Assembly: GCA_009700405.1 (NCBI GenBank)
Contig: WLMD01000001.1
Span: 1-64,000 of the forward strand
Direction: 5' to 3'
Source: Actinomycetota bacterium
GTDB lineage: Bacteria; Actinomycetota; Actinomycetes; Nanopelagicales; Nanopelagicaceae
Length of the DNA: 64,000 bases
The position numbers and the translations under genes are program-made. Positions 1 through 7,962 of this stretch are shown here, in pieces (within the stretch, counting starts at the first letter, position 1; every line of letters begins with the position of its first letter). The notes under the pieces are model-generated. The model was given only the letters and a program-made list of their open reading frames with translations. It had not been told where the DNA came from and made no database searches.

Positions 1-717
1 AAAGGCGTTAATTTTACTAACCTCTTAGACGCTGGTGATCCCGTGGAAATGGCTGCACTTTATGGAGCCGAGGGTGCAGATGAATTAACGTTTTTGGATA
101 TCTCTGCAAGTAGTTCTGGGCGCGAAACAACGTTAGATGTCGTCCGCAAAACTGCTGACCAAGTTTTCATCCCCTTAACTGTAGGTGGCGGGATTCGAAG
201 TGTTAACGACGTGAATCAACTGTTAAGAGCCGGCGCGGATAAGATTTCAATTAACACTGCAGCTATTAAGCGACCTGATTTGATCTCTGAAATTGCAGAA
301 ACTTTTGGTTCCCAAGTTCTCGTTTTATCAGTGGATGCTCGACGCGCTCGTACCAACTCTGGGTTCGAAGTGACAACTCACGGCGGCCGCGAAAGCGCTG
401 GACTAGATGCGATTGAATGGGTTGAGAGAGCATGCGAACTTGGCGTTGGTGAGATCCTGCTTAATTCAATGGATGCTGATGGCACTCGTGCCGGGTATGA
501 CATTGGGATGATTTCGGCGGTTCGTGCAGTTTCATCGGTTCCGCTCATCGCTAGCGGAGGAGCGGGAACGCTGCAAGATTTTGCTGCCGCGTTGGATGCG
601 GGCGCGAATGCCCTTCTGGCAGCAAGTGTTTTTCATTTTGGGGTGCACAGGATTAGCGATATCAAAACGTACCTATCTGAGCAGGGTTATTGCATTCGCG
701 AGAGCGCTCTCGGATAG
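1..717 (+). CDS. hisF: Imidazole glycerol phosphate synthase cyclase subunit HisF (5' end missing)
   Basis: HisF is the cyclase half of the HisF-HisH enzyme; it uses ammonia made by HisH to close the imidazole ring in histidine synthesis and release AICAR. The window opens inside the gene: frame 1 is open from base 1 and begins [16 protein letters not shown], about 18 residues into a normal HisF, so 238 of roughly 255 residues are present and the first catalytic Asp is outside. The (beta-alpha)8 barrel motifs [17 protein letters not shown], the second catalytic Asp in LSVDARRA, and the phosphate-binding ASGGAG are visible. It is followed 14 bases later by hisI. The family call is secure; the start cannot be given. 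Confidence 0.97.
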   Translation, partial: KGVNFTNLLDAGDPVEMAALYGAEGADELTFLDISASSSGRETTLDVVRKTADQVFIPLTVGGGIRSVNDVNQLLRAGADKISINTAAIKRPDLISEIAETFGSQVLVLSVDARRARTNSGFEVTTHGGRESAGLDAIEWVERACELGVGEILLNSMDADGTRAGYDIGMISAVRAVSSVPLIASGGAGTLQDFAAALDAGANALLAASVFHFGVHRISDIKTYLSEQGYCIRESALG

Positions 718-731
718 GGCAGAATACTCAC

Positions 732-1085
732 ATGCATCAGCGCGCAATCCTTCCTGAATCGATTACACGCTTGCTCAAGAGCCCAACTGACCTTATCGCC
801 GCTATCGCTCAAGATCACGTAACGGGTGAAGTTCTCATGCTGGCTTGGATGAATCAAGAAGCTTTAGCTCTCACTATCGCAACGGGGCAAGCCACTTATT
901 GGAGCAGAAGCAGAAATGAAATATGGGTTAAGGGAGCAACTTCAGGTCACACTCAAAAAGTTATGAATATTTCTTTGGATTGCGATGGAGATGCTCTGAT
1001 TCTTACAGTCATTCAAGAAGGCGCTGCTTGCCATACTGGCAACCGCACATGTTTTCATCAATCTATTCCGATGGTGACTCTATGA
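732..1085 (+). CDS. hisI: Phosphoribosyl-AMP cyclohydrolase HisI
   Basis: HisI hydrolyses phosphoribosyl-AMP to open the purine ring, the third step of histidine synthesis. This is the single-domain cyclohydrolase (117 residues), not fused to the HisE pyrophosphohydrolase. The metal-binding residues are present: LDCDGD around 82-87 (Cys84) and Cys100 and Cys107 in [13 protein letters not shown] chose the ATG at 732, 14 bases after the hisF stop; an upstream ATG at 690 would overlap hisF and add residues that do not resemble the family. The stop overlaps the trpE start (ATGA), which links histidine and tryptophan genes in one transcript. Confidence 0.95.
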   Translation: MHQRAILPESITRLLKSPTDLIAAIAQDHVTGEVLMLAWMNQEALALTIATGQATYWSRSRNEIWVKGATSGHTQKVMNISLDCDGDALILTVIQEGAACHTGNRTCFHQSIPMVTL

Positions 1086-2566
1086 AATTAGAAGAGTTCA
1101 GAACGTATGCGAAGGATTACAACGTAATACCAGTTTTCCGAACTCTGCTGGCCGATAGCGAAACTCCTTTAGGCGTTTATCGTAAATTAGCAAAGAATCT
1201 ACCTGGAACTTTTTTGCTTGAATCAGCAGAGCATGGTGGAGTGTGGTCGCGCTATTCCTTTATTGGCGTACACAGTCAAGCAACTCTGACTGAATTAGAC
1301 GGTAAGGCAATTTGGACAGGTACAGCACCTGCAGGAGCGCCCACTGGAATTCCACCCCTGGATGCGTTAAGAATTTCTGCTCAGCATCTTCGTTCGCCAA
1401 AAATACCTGGTCTACCGCCTCTCACAGGAGGATTGGTTGGTTATATGGGGTACGAGTGTGTGCGATCACTTGAGAAATTGCCCGAGCACTCAGTGAAGGA
1501 TCTCCCACTGCCTGATCTGACATTTATGTTAACAAGTGACTTAGCTGTGCTCGATCACAGCGAAGGCACAATCACCTTAATTGCGAATGCAATCAATTGG
1601 GATGGTAGTGATTCACGAGTTGACGAAGCATTTGATGCGGCCCAACAGCGCTTGGATCGCATGCAAGAGGATTTGCTTTCTCCACTTCCGGGACATATCG
1701 CGCAGTTGGATAAGAGAACTACTCCCGAATACCAAAGGAATCTTTCCGAAGATAGTTACATCGCTGGCGTTCTACAGGCTAAGAAGGAAATTGTTTCTGG
1801 TGAAGCATTTCAAATTGTCCTCTCACAACGTTTTTCTATGGATTGCTCAGCCGATGCCTTAGATGTCTATCGAATGCTCAGGCTTCACAATCCGAGCCCT
1901 TACATGTTTATGTTGCGATTGAATGATGGAATCGATGTGGTGGGATCTAGTCCTGAAGCACTTGTTAAAGTGACTGACCGAGAAGTTCTTATTCATCCGA
2001 TTGCGGGCACGAGGAAGAGGTCAGATTCGCCTGAAGAGGATCAACGTCTAGGACAAGAACTTCTTGCTGATCCTAAGGAACGAGCCGAGCATTTGATGCT
2101 GGTTGACTTAGGACGAAACGACTTGGGTCGGGTGTGCGCTCCGGGAACTGTAGAAGTTGTTGAATTCATGCATATCGAACGTTATTCACACGTCATGCAT
2201 ATTGTTTCCACCGTAACCGGAACACTTGCATCTACATCAACTCCGGTTGACGCACTTTTCTCAGTATTTCCGGCAGGCACTTTATCTGGAGCGCCGAAAC
2301 CTCGTGCGATGGAAATCATAGAAACACTTGAACCGACCCGTCGCGGAATCTATGGAGGAGCAGTCGGATATATTGATTTCACTGGAAATATAGATACATG
2401 CATTGCCATTCGAACGGCAGTTCTTTTTGAAAAGAGAGCACACGTTCAAGCAGGCGCAGGGATTGTTGCTGATTCTGATCCAGCATCTGAAAATCAAGAA
2501 TGCATCAACAAAGCAGCTGCAGTTCTAGGTGCAATATCCGCGGCCAATAGTTTGCGAACCTTGTAA
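1082..2566 (+). CDS. trpE: Anthranilate synthase component I TrpE
   Basis: TrpE converts chorismate to anthranilate, the first committed step to tryptophan, normally with the glutaminase TrpG. The protein is 494 residues, a normal length. The LLES motif of the tryptophan feedback site is at about 45-48, and the C-terminal chorismate-binding domain shows [25 protein letters not shown] and the metal-binding [11 protein letters not shown] near the end. The start at 1082 overlaps the hisI stop (ATGA); a longer in-frame ATG at 980 lies inside hisI and is rejected. No TrpG is fused or adjacent, so the amidotransferase must be elsewhere. The stop overlaps the next small gene as TAATG. Confidence 0.97.
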   Translation: MKLEEFRTYAKDYNVIPVFRTLLADSETPLGVYRKLAKNLPGTFLLESAEHGGVWSRYSFIGVHSQATLTELDGKAIWTGTAPAGAPTGIPPLDALRISAQHLRSPKIPGLPPLTGGLVGYMGYECVRSLEKLPEHSVKDLPLPDLTFMLTSDLAVLDHSEGTITLIANAINWDGSDSRVDEAFDAAQQRLDRMQEDLLSPLPGHIAQLDKRTTPEYQRNLSEDSYIAGVLQAKKEIVSGEAFQIVLSQRFSMDCSADALDVYRMLRLHNPSPYMFMLRLNDGIDVVGSSPEALVKVTDREVLIHPIAGTRKRSDSPEEDQRLGQELLADPKERAEHLMLVDLGRNDLGRVCAPGTVEVVEFMHIERYSHVMHIVSTVTGTLASTSTPVDALFSVFPAGTLSGAPKPRAMEIIETLEPTRRGIYGGAVGYIDFTGNIDTCIAIRTAVLFEKRAHVQAGAGIVADSDPASENQECINKAAAVLGAISAANSLRTL

Positions 2567-2736
2567 TGGTGCTCTTTTTAAGCATCTCTGTCGCCTTAAT
2601 TGTCTTAGCCGTTCTAGGGGTTCGACGAATTTCCAGATTACCTTCTCGCTATGAAAGAAAACCACGACAGGCGACACCATGGCTCGCCCTCGATCAGGGG
2701 ATAGATCCTTCTGAAAGTAATGACACAAACTCGTGA
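2566..2736 (+). CDS. 56-residue single-pass membrane microprotein in the trp operon
   Basis: This short frame is coupled at both ends: its ATG shares one base with the trpE stop (TAATG) and its TGA overlaps the GTG start of trpC (GTGA). It reads as one hydrophobic helix (residues 2-19, VLFLSISVALIVLAVLGV) followed by a basic stretch (RRISRLPSRYERKPRQ) and an acidic, polar tail, so it should be a single-pass membrane protein with a cytoplasmic basic flank. Actinobacterial trp operons often have a larger membrane protein (the TIGR02234 type, about 200 residues) in the same slot between trpE and trpC; this could be a reduced or unrelated occupant. I do not recognise the sequence. Function unknown. 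Confidence 0.7.
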   Translation: MVLFLSISVALIVLAVLGVRRISRLPSRYERKPRQATPWLALDQGIDPSESNDTNS

Positions 2737-3506
2737 GCGTCCTTGATGAAATTATTGCGGGAGTGCGCGAAGACCTAGACCGCAATCGACTTAGTTTGGC
2801 GCAGATTCACGAGATGGTGGAATCTGCATCTCCTGCTAAAGATGTCATAAACGCTTTTAACTCGGATGGATTATCAATTATCGCTGAGGTAAAACGTTCA
2901 TCTCCCAGCAAAGGAGCACTTGCAACAATTGCCGATCCTGCAGCGTTAGCTAAAGTGTATGAAAGCGCGGGCGCGAGTGTTGTCAGTGTCCTCACAGAAC
3001 GTCGTCGCTTTGGCGGCTCCCTTGATGACTTAGATGCGGTGCGAGAGAGCATAAGCATCCCGGTGCTTCGTAAAGATTTTATGGTGGATGAATATCAATT
3101 CTATGAAGCACGAGCCCATGGTGCAGATTTGGTCTTGCTTATAGTGGCTGCGCTTTCTTCTCAACAACTACATGACTTTGCAGCACTGGCAAAGGAATTG
3201 TGCATGCAGGCCCTGGTCGAAGTACACACAGAAGATGAAATGATCCGCGCCCTGGAGATATCACCTTCAATTGTCGGAGTGAATTCTCGAAATCTTAAAA
3301 CTCTTGAAGTTGACCCGCAGGTATTTGCTTCTTTGCTCCCGATGATCCCCAAGAATGTTATAGCCGTTGCCGAATCCGGAATTAGCACCCGTGCGGACGC
3401 GCTTTTTGCTCAAGAACACGGAGCACGTGCTCTCTTGGTGGGCGAGGCCCTGGTTCGTGGTTCGGATCCAGATTTGACGCTGCGCACTCTTTTGGGACGA
3501 GGGTAG
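2733..3506 (+). CDS. trpC: Indole-3-glycerol phosphate synthase TrpC
   Basis: TrpC closes the indole ring, turning carboxyphenylamino-deoxyribulose phosphate into indole glycerol phosphate. The 257-residue barrel carries the substrate and catalytic motifs IAEVKRSSPSKG (Lys near 54), VLRKDFMVDEYQ, LVEVHTEDE, GVNSRNLKTLEVD and the phosphate-binding VAESGIST. It is a single-function protein with no TrpF domain fused. The GTG start at 2733 overlaps the preceding microprotein stop and gives the expected N-terminus SVLDEIIAGVREDL. Translation is probably coupled along the operon. Confidence 0.97.
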   Translation: MSVLDEIIAGVREDLDRNRLSLAQIHEMVESASPAKDVINAFNSDGLSIIAEVKRSSPSKGALATIADPAALAKVYESAGASVVSVLTERRRFGGSLDDLDAVRESISIPVLRKDFMVDEYQFYEARAHGADLVLLIVAALSSQQLHDFAALAKELCMQALVEVHTEDEMIRALEISPSIVGVNSRNLKTLEVDPQVFASLLPMIPKNVIAVAESGISTRADALFAQEHGARALLVGEALVRGSDPDLTLRTLLGRG

Positions 3507-3509
3507 AGT

Positions 3510-4730
3510 TTGCCTCCTATGACATCTACACAAAATACGAGCGAGCTTCCTGCCCCTATTGGCCATTTCGGACCCTACGGTGGACGCTTTGTCCCAGAAG
3601 CCCTTATTGGCGCGCTGGAAGAACTTGATGCTGCCCATCAGTCGGCAATGGTTGATCCAGTTTTTCAGGCAGAACTTTCTCACTTACATGCAACATATAC
3701 AGGACGTCCTAGCATCATTACCGAAGCGCTTCGTTTTTCACAACATGCTGGCGGGGCACGAATCCTCCTGAAACGAGAAGACCTCAATCACACAGGAAGC
3801 CACAAAATTAATAACGTTCTAGGTCAAGCGCTTCTCACAAAGCGAATGGGCAAGAAAAGAGTTATTGCAGAAACTGGTGCAGGTCAGCACGGCGTTGCCG
3901 CTGCAACTGCTGCCGCTCTCTTTGGACTTGAGTGCGTTGTGTATATGGGCGAGGAAGATACTCGACGTCAATCTCTCAATGTTGCTCGAATGAAGATTCT
4001 TGGTGCAGAGGTAATTCCAGTTACTGCAGGATCTCGAACCCTCAAAGATGCCATCAACGAAGCCATGCGCGATTGGGTCACCAATGTTGATTCAACGCAT
4101 TACATTTTAGGAACTGTTGCTGGACCTCATCCATTCCCAACCATGGTGCGAGATTTCCATAAAATAATCGGCGAAGAAGCACGTGCACAAGTTTTGGAAT
4201 TGATTGGCCGTTTGCCAGATGCCGTTTTAGCTTGCATTGGAGGGGGCTCTAACGCAATCGGAATTTTCCACGAATTCATTCCAGACGCCAACGTACGATT
4301 GATTGGTTTTGAAGCAGGAGGCGATGGAGTTGAGACAGGTCGTCATGCTGCAACTATTACCGGAGGATCACCTGGAGTACTTCACGGAACTCGCTCATAT
4401 GTTTTGCAAGATGCGAATGGGCAAACAGTTGAGTCACATTCAATTTCTGCAGGATTAGATTATCCAGGGGTTGGCCCAGAACATGCATATTTGCACGACA
4501 TAGGGCGTGCTGAATACCGTGCGATCACAGATAAACAAGCAATGGAAGCCTTTGACCTTCTCTCTAAGACTGAAGGAATAATTCCTGCGATTGAATCTGC
4601 TCACGCGTTAGCGGGTGCAATGATTGTAGGTAAGGAGTTAGGCCCAGAAGCAGTTCTTCTAATAAACCTTTCAGGTCGCGGAGATAAAGATGTTGAAACC
4701 GCAGCACATTATTTCGGAATCCCTCTATAA
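3510..4730 (+). CDS. trpB: Tryptophan synthase beta chain TrpB
   Basis: TrpB joins indole and serine to make tryptophan using pyridoxal phosphate. The 406-residue protein has the PLP lysine at about residue 99 in [10 protein letters not shown], the ETGAGQHG loop, and the phosphate-binding GGGSNAIG. I prefer the TTG start at 3510 because GAGGG at 3499-3503 lies 6 bases upstream; an ATG at 3519 is possible but lacks a ribosome binding site at a normal distance. It starts 3 bases after trpC and is followed directly by trpA, whose product forms the alpha2beta2 complex. Confidence 0.97.
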   Translation: MPPMTSTQNTSELPAPIGHFGPYGGRFVPEALIGALEELDAAHQSAMVDPVFQAELSHLHATYTGRPSIITEALRFSQHAGGARILLKREDLNHTGSHKINNVLGQALLTKRMGKKRVIAETGAGQHGVAAATAAALFGLECVVYMGEEDTRRQSLNVARMKILGAEVIPVTAGSRTLKDAINEAMRDWVTNVDSTHYILGTVAGPHPFPTMVRDFHKIIGEEARAQVLELIGRLPDAVLACIGGGSNAIGIFHEFIPDANVRLIGFEAGGDGVETGRHAATITGGSPGVLHGTRSYVLQDANGQTVESHSISAGLDYPGVGPEHAYLHDIGRAEYRAITDKQAMEAFDLLSKTEGIIPAIESAHALAGAMIVGKELGPEAVLLINLSGRGDKDVETAAHYFGIPL

Positions 4731-5534
4731 ATGAGCACTCCACTCGAAGAGGTTTTCGTTAAGACTCGATTAGAAAATCGTGCCGCCCTCATTGCATATA
4801 TCCCGGCAGGATTTCCTTCAATTGAAGGATGCAAACGAGTTATTGAAGTATTGGCTCAATCAGGGGTAGATGCCCTGGAAATCGGCTTTCCATATAGCGA
4901 TCCAGTGATGGATGGACCGACGATTCAAGAGGCTGCCGGTATTGCGCTTGAAGCTGGTACGGGTTCGTCGGAAGTTTTTGAGACTGTTAAATATGCCCAC
5001 GATGCCGGACTTGCCACTGTTGTCATGACGTACTGGAATCCCATCGAGAAGTATGGGGTCGAGGCCTTCGCGCGAGAGATGGCTAACAATGGAGGATCGG
5101 GTGTTGTGACCCCCGATCTCACAATTGAAGAATCTGCCCAATGGAAGGCAGCTACAAATGCATTCGGAGTGAACACTATTTATGTTGTTGCACCAAGCAC
5201 TAAGGGTGAGCGTTTAGCGCAAGTGACTGCACAATGTTCTGGATTTGTTTACGCAGCTTCACTCATGGGGGTCACAGGTGCTCGCTCAACGATTTCTTCT
5301 GGAGCACATGACTTAGTAACTCGAATACGAGCAACAACGTCAATGCCCATTGCCGTTGGCCTAGGTGTTTCCACCCGAGAGCAGGCGCGTGATGTCGCAG
5401 GCTTTGCCGATGGAGTTATTGTGGGTTCGGCTTTCATTAAGATTATTCTCGAGGCTAAAGATGAGAATTCCGCCTTGCGTGAGGTAAAGAATCTTGCGCA
5501 AGATTTGGCTGCAGGGGTTAGAGAAGGCAGGTAG
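4731..5534 (+). CDS. trpA: Tryptophan synthase alpha chain TrpA
   Basis: TrpA cleaves indole glycerol phosphate to indole, which is channelled to TrpB. At 267 residues it has normal length; the catalytic Glu and Asp are present as Glu50 in ALEIGFPYSDP and Asp61 in MDGPTIQEA. The later loop VYAASLMGVTGAR and the phosphate-binding VGLGVSTREQ and GVIVGSAFIK are also intact. The ATG immediately follows the trpB stop (TAAATG), so the two are stoichiometrically coupled. It is the last gene of the his-trp run; a TAATCT hexamer at 5540-5545 may start transcription of the next gene. Confidence 0.97.
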   Translation: MSTPLEEVFVKTRLENRAALIAYIPAGFPSIEGCKRVIEVLAQSGVDALEIGFPYSDPVMDGPTIQEAAGIALEAGTGSSEVFETVKYAHDAGLATVVMTYWNPIEKYGVEAFAREMANNGGSGVVTPDLTIEESAQWKAATNAFGVNTIYVVAPSTKGERLAQVTAQCSGFVYAASLMGVTGARSTISSGAHDLVTRIRATTSMPIAVGLGVSTREQARDVAGFADGVIVGSAFIKIILEAKDENSALREVKNLAQDLAAGVREGR

Positions 5535-5595
5535 TGCGCTAATCTAAGCCTTGAATTTCTGAGAAACCCAACTCACCAAAGAAAGAGGATTACAA

Positions 5596-6267
5596 GTGGC
5601 GCAACAACCTGGCGGAGATAAAATCACAAGAAATATTGTGATCGGGATGGTTGTACTAGTTGTTGCTGTTGGTGTTGCATTCTCTGTGCTTGGTAATAAA
5701 TCAATTGGGAACGCTGCAATTCCTTCGAGCGTATCTAAAGCCGATGGTTATGGAATAGTTTTTAATGCTGACCTAAAGAACAAACCAGTTGTTGATTTGT
5801 GGGAAGATTTTCAATGCCCAATATGTGCTCGATTTGAAGCTACCAACGGGGCGTACATACAGACATTAATCTCCGAAAAGCGCGCAAAAGTTGTCTTTCA
5901 TATTCTTTCATTTATCGGGCCAGAATCGATTCTTGCCGCAAATGCTGCTGCTTGCTCAGCTGATGAGAGTAAATTCTTGCAGTATCACTCTTACCTTTAT
6001 GCCAATCAGTCAGCTACTGAGAACTCAGGGCTCTGGTCAAATGAGCGTCTCATCGCATCAGGTTCAGATTCAGGTATAACGTCGTCGACCTTCAAGTCAT
6101 GTATCTCTGGTGGAAAATATGCTGCGTGGGTTGGAAACGTTGCAAAAGATGGGGAGAATAAAAAGATTGATTCCACTCCCACCGTTTATGTAAATGGGAA
6201 AGTAATCGATCGAAATACGCAGTATTTTGATCCCATTGCATTCGCTAAAGCTGTCGAAGGCAAGTAG
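5596..6267 (+). CDS. Membrane-anchored DsbA-like thioredoxin-fold protein
   Basis: A 223-residue protein with one N-terminal membrane helix (about residues 14-31) and a thioredoxin_4/DsbA-like domain outside the cell. The redox site is CPIC at 74-77 in WEDFQCPICARF, and the cis-Pro loop is visible as DSTPTVYVNGK near the C-terminus. Such proteins make or shuffle disulfides in exported proteins, or supply reductant to haem or oxidase assembly; the sequence does not decide which. The GTG start at 5596 has AAAGAGG upstream. A TAATCT -10-like hexamer at 5540 gives it a leader of roughly 50 bases. It lies between trpA and lgt, which are adjacent in many actinobacteria. Confidence 0.88.
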   Translation: MAQQPGGDKITRNIVIGMVVLVVAVGVAFSVLGNKSIGNAAIPSSVSKADGYGIVFNADLKNKPVVDLWEDFQCPICARFEATNGAYIQTLISEKRAKVVFHILSFIGPESILAANAAACSADESKFLQYHSYLYANQSATENSGLWSNERLIASGSDSGITSSTFKSCISGGKYAAWVGNVAKDGENKKIDSTPTVYVNGKVIDRNTQYFDPIAFAKAVEGK

Positions 6268-6276
6268 AGATACTTA

Positions 6277-7107
6277 ATGCAATTCTTTATCCCCACACCA
6301 AGTAAATCTTTGGTGGGGATAGGGCCCTTTACTATTCATTTTTATGCCCTCTGCATTATCGCCGGAATTGTTATCGCTATTTGGTTAGGCGACAAAAGAT
6401 TTCGTAGATTTGGTGGCGCTCACAATGTTGTTGCAGATGTTGCAATTTTTGCTGTCCCGGCAGGGATTATTGGCGGCCGTTTGTATCATCTCGTTACCTC
6501 ACCAGATGCTTACTTTGGCAGCCATGGTCACCCTCTAGATGCATTCAAAATTTGGAACGGTGGACTGGGTATCTGGGGTGCAATCGCACTAGGCACATAT
6601 GTCGCTTTCTGGAAGTTCAATCAACTCAATAAATCTGGCAAAACTGGCGTTCGTTCATTCGCGCTCTTTGCAGATGCTCTTGCACCAGGCGTGCTCTTTG
6701 CTCAGGCTATCGGCCGATTTGGGAATTGGTTTAACGGCGAATTATTTGGCAAACCAACGACATTGCCATGGGGATTAGAAATTCCGCCTTCACTGCGCCC
6801 GGCTGGTTACGAACAATTTTCGACCTTCCACCCGACTTTTCTCTATGAATCACTGTGGTGCATTCTGATGGCAGCGCTATTGATGAGGCTAGAAAAATCT
6901 TTCAAGCCAGGGCAGGGCTTTATTTTCTATATCGGCGGATATTGCTTAGGCAGATTCTTCTTCGAAATGTTGCGTATCGATTCTGCTCATACCTTTGCTG
7001 GTCTGCGAGTAAATGCGTGGATGAGTCTTCTCATTGCAGGCGCGGCTGTGACACTTTTCATCAAAGCGGGACGTAGGAGTTCTCCCGAAGAATCGGGTAA
7101 CCTTTAG
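6277..7107 (+). CDS. lgt: Prolipoprotein diacylglyceryl transferase Lgt
   Basis: Lgt moves diacylglycerol from phosphatidylglycerol to the lipobox cysteine of prelipoproteins at the membrane. The 276-residue protein has about seven membrane helices. The family signature GRFGNWFNGELFG lies at 146-158 and the N-terminal IHFYAL and IIGGRLYH segments match the family. The C-terminus lacks the long extension seen in mycobacterial Lgt. It begins 9 bases after the DsbA-like gene and is probably cotranscribed with it. Confidence 0.95.
   Translation: MQFFIPTPSKSLVGIGPFTIHFYALCIIAGIVIAIWLGDKRFRRFGGAHNVVADVAIFAVPAGIIGGRLYHLVTSPDAYFGSHGHPLDAFKIWNGGLGIWGAIALGTYVAFWKFNQLNKSGKTGVRSFALFADALAPGVLFAQAIGRFGNWFNGELFGKPTTLPWGLEIPPSLRPAGYEQFSTFHPTFLYESLWCILMAALLMRLEKSFKPGQGFIFYIGGYCLGRFFFEMLRIDSAHTFAGLRVNAWMSLLIAGAAVTLFIKAGRRSSPEESGNL
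7098..7103 (+). promoter_or_regulatory. -10 hexamer TAACCT, leaderless promoter of the VIT1-like gene
   Basis: TAACCT ends 6 bases before the ATG at 7110, so transcription would start at or within a base or two of the start codon. It lies within the last codons of lgt. No convincing -35 box is visible. It fits the leaderless pattern seen at other starts in this window. Confidence 0.45.
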
Positions 7108-7109
7108 GC

Positions 7110-7835
7110 ATGTCACCACACTCTCGTCAGGCTCTCGAAGAGGTTTACCAGAGGAATCTAGAACATCGGACACATCGAGCAGGTTGGCTACGCGCCGCAG
7201 TGCTTGGCGCTAACGACGGCCTCGTTTCAACTGCATGCCTCATGATTGGTGTTGCGGCGGCAAGTGCGCCGAAGTTTCTTGTAACCGTTGGAATTGCAGG
7301 CATCGTTGCTGGCGCTATGTCGATGGCCGTGGGTGAATATGTTTCAGTGCGTTCTCAAAATGATATTGAAGAGTCTGATCGCCTTTTGGAAATTGAGCAT
7401 TTAGCTGCTGCGCCAGAAGCTGAGTTGCTCGAACTCGAACACATCTACATTGATCGGGGATTGACTCAAGAGTTGGCTCATCAAGTTGCAGTAGCAATGC
7501 ACGAGAAGGATCCGCTTGCGGCTCACCTTCGTGATGAATTAGGCCAACATCCGCACTCGAAGGCGCGCCCGATTCAAGCATCAGTTGCCTCGGCTACAAG
7601 TTTTATTATCGGAGGACTAATTCCTTTTGCTGGTGCATTTGCCCCAACACCTGGAGCTAAGGCCTGGAGTATCGTAACTTTCGCCATGGTTGGATTAGTT
7701 GTCACAGGGGCAATAAGCGCAAAGAGCTCGGGCGCTCCACTGTTCAACCCAACCTTGCGCGTAGTTATTGGTGGCGCCTTGGGTATGGCGATTACGGCAG
7801 GTATCGGCTCCCTCGTACATATGAGCGGCATCTAA
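7110..7835 (+). CDS. VIT1/CCC1-family divalent metal (Fe/Mn) transporter
   Basis: The 241-residue protein matches the VIT1/CCC1 family, which moves Fe2+ or Mn2+ across membranes, probably by proton antiport. The first helix motif AAVLGANDGLVSTACLMIGVAAA and its neighbour GAMSMAVGEYVSVRSQND are diagnostic; a soluble Glu-rich loop (about residues 85-145) that binds metal in the family separates helices 2 and 3, and three further helices follow (written in pieces: LIPFAGAFAP, ALGMAITAGIG). Whether it exports excess metal or handles iron differently cannot be read here. It has its own likely promoter and is followed by the gltB leader. Confidence 0.85.
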   Translation: MSPHSRQALEEVYQRNLEHRTHRAGWLRAAVLGANDGLVSTACLMIGVAAASAPKFLVTVGIAGIVAGAMSMAVGEYVSVRSQNDIEESDRLLEIEHLAAAPEAELLELEHIYIDRGLTQELAHQVAVAMHEKDPLAAHLRDELGQHPHSKARPIQASVASATSFIIGGLIPFAGAFAPTPGAKAWSIVTFAMVGLVVTGAISAKSSGAPLFNPTLRVVIGGALGMAITAGIGSLVHMSGI

Positions 7836-7838
7836 GAG

Positions 7839-7868
7839 TTAGTCATCTGGTGGCACTCTTGCTACCCT
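7839..7868 (+). promoter_or_regulatory. Candidate gltB promoter (TTAGTC-18-TACCCT)
   Basis: TTAGTC at 7839-7844 and TACCCT at 7863-7868 are separated by 18 bases. The same -10 hexamer, TACCCT, with an 18-base spacer is found before rpsA and upstream of infC. A second TTGACC at 7882 with a weak AAGAAT downstream is an alternative. Start of transcription near 7875 would leave a leader of about 90 bases. Confidence 0.4.
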
Positions 7869-7922
7869 AGTCACCTAGTAATTGACCTAACAATTTTCTA
7901 GGCAAGAATCTTCAAGGGCCAT

Positions 7923-7950
7923 TGTTGTCCCGCAACTTCATCGGACAACA
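7923..7950 (+). promoter_or_regulatory. Hairpin abutting the gltB ribosome binding site
   Basis: TGTTGTCC (7923-7930) and GGACAACA (7943-7950) form a perfect 8-bp stem with a 12-base loop. The stem ends directly against the GGAG ribosome binding site (7951-7954), which is 8 bases from the gltB ATG. It could modulate access of the ribosome or mRNA stability; it could equally be an operator palindrome in DNA. No ligand-binding motif is recognised. Confidence 0.45.
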
Positions 7951-7962
7951 GGAGCGCCACAT

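Noticed and set aside
980..1081. Longer trpE start
   Set aside because: It lies within hisI and adds residues unlike TrpE; the ATGA overlap at 1082 is the better start.
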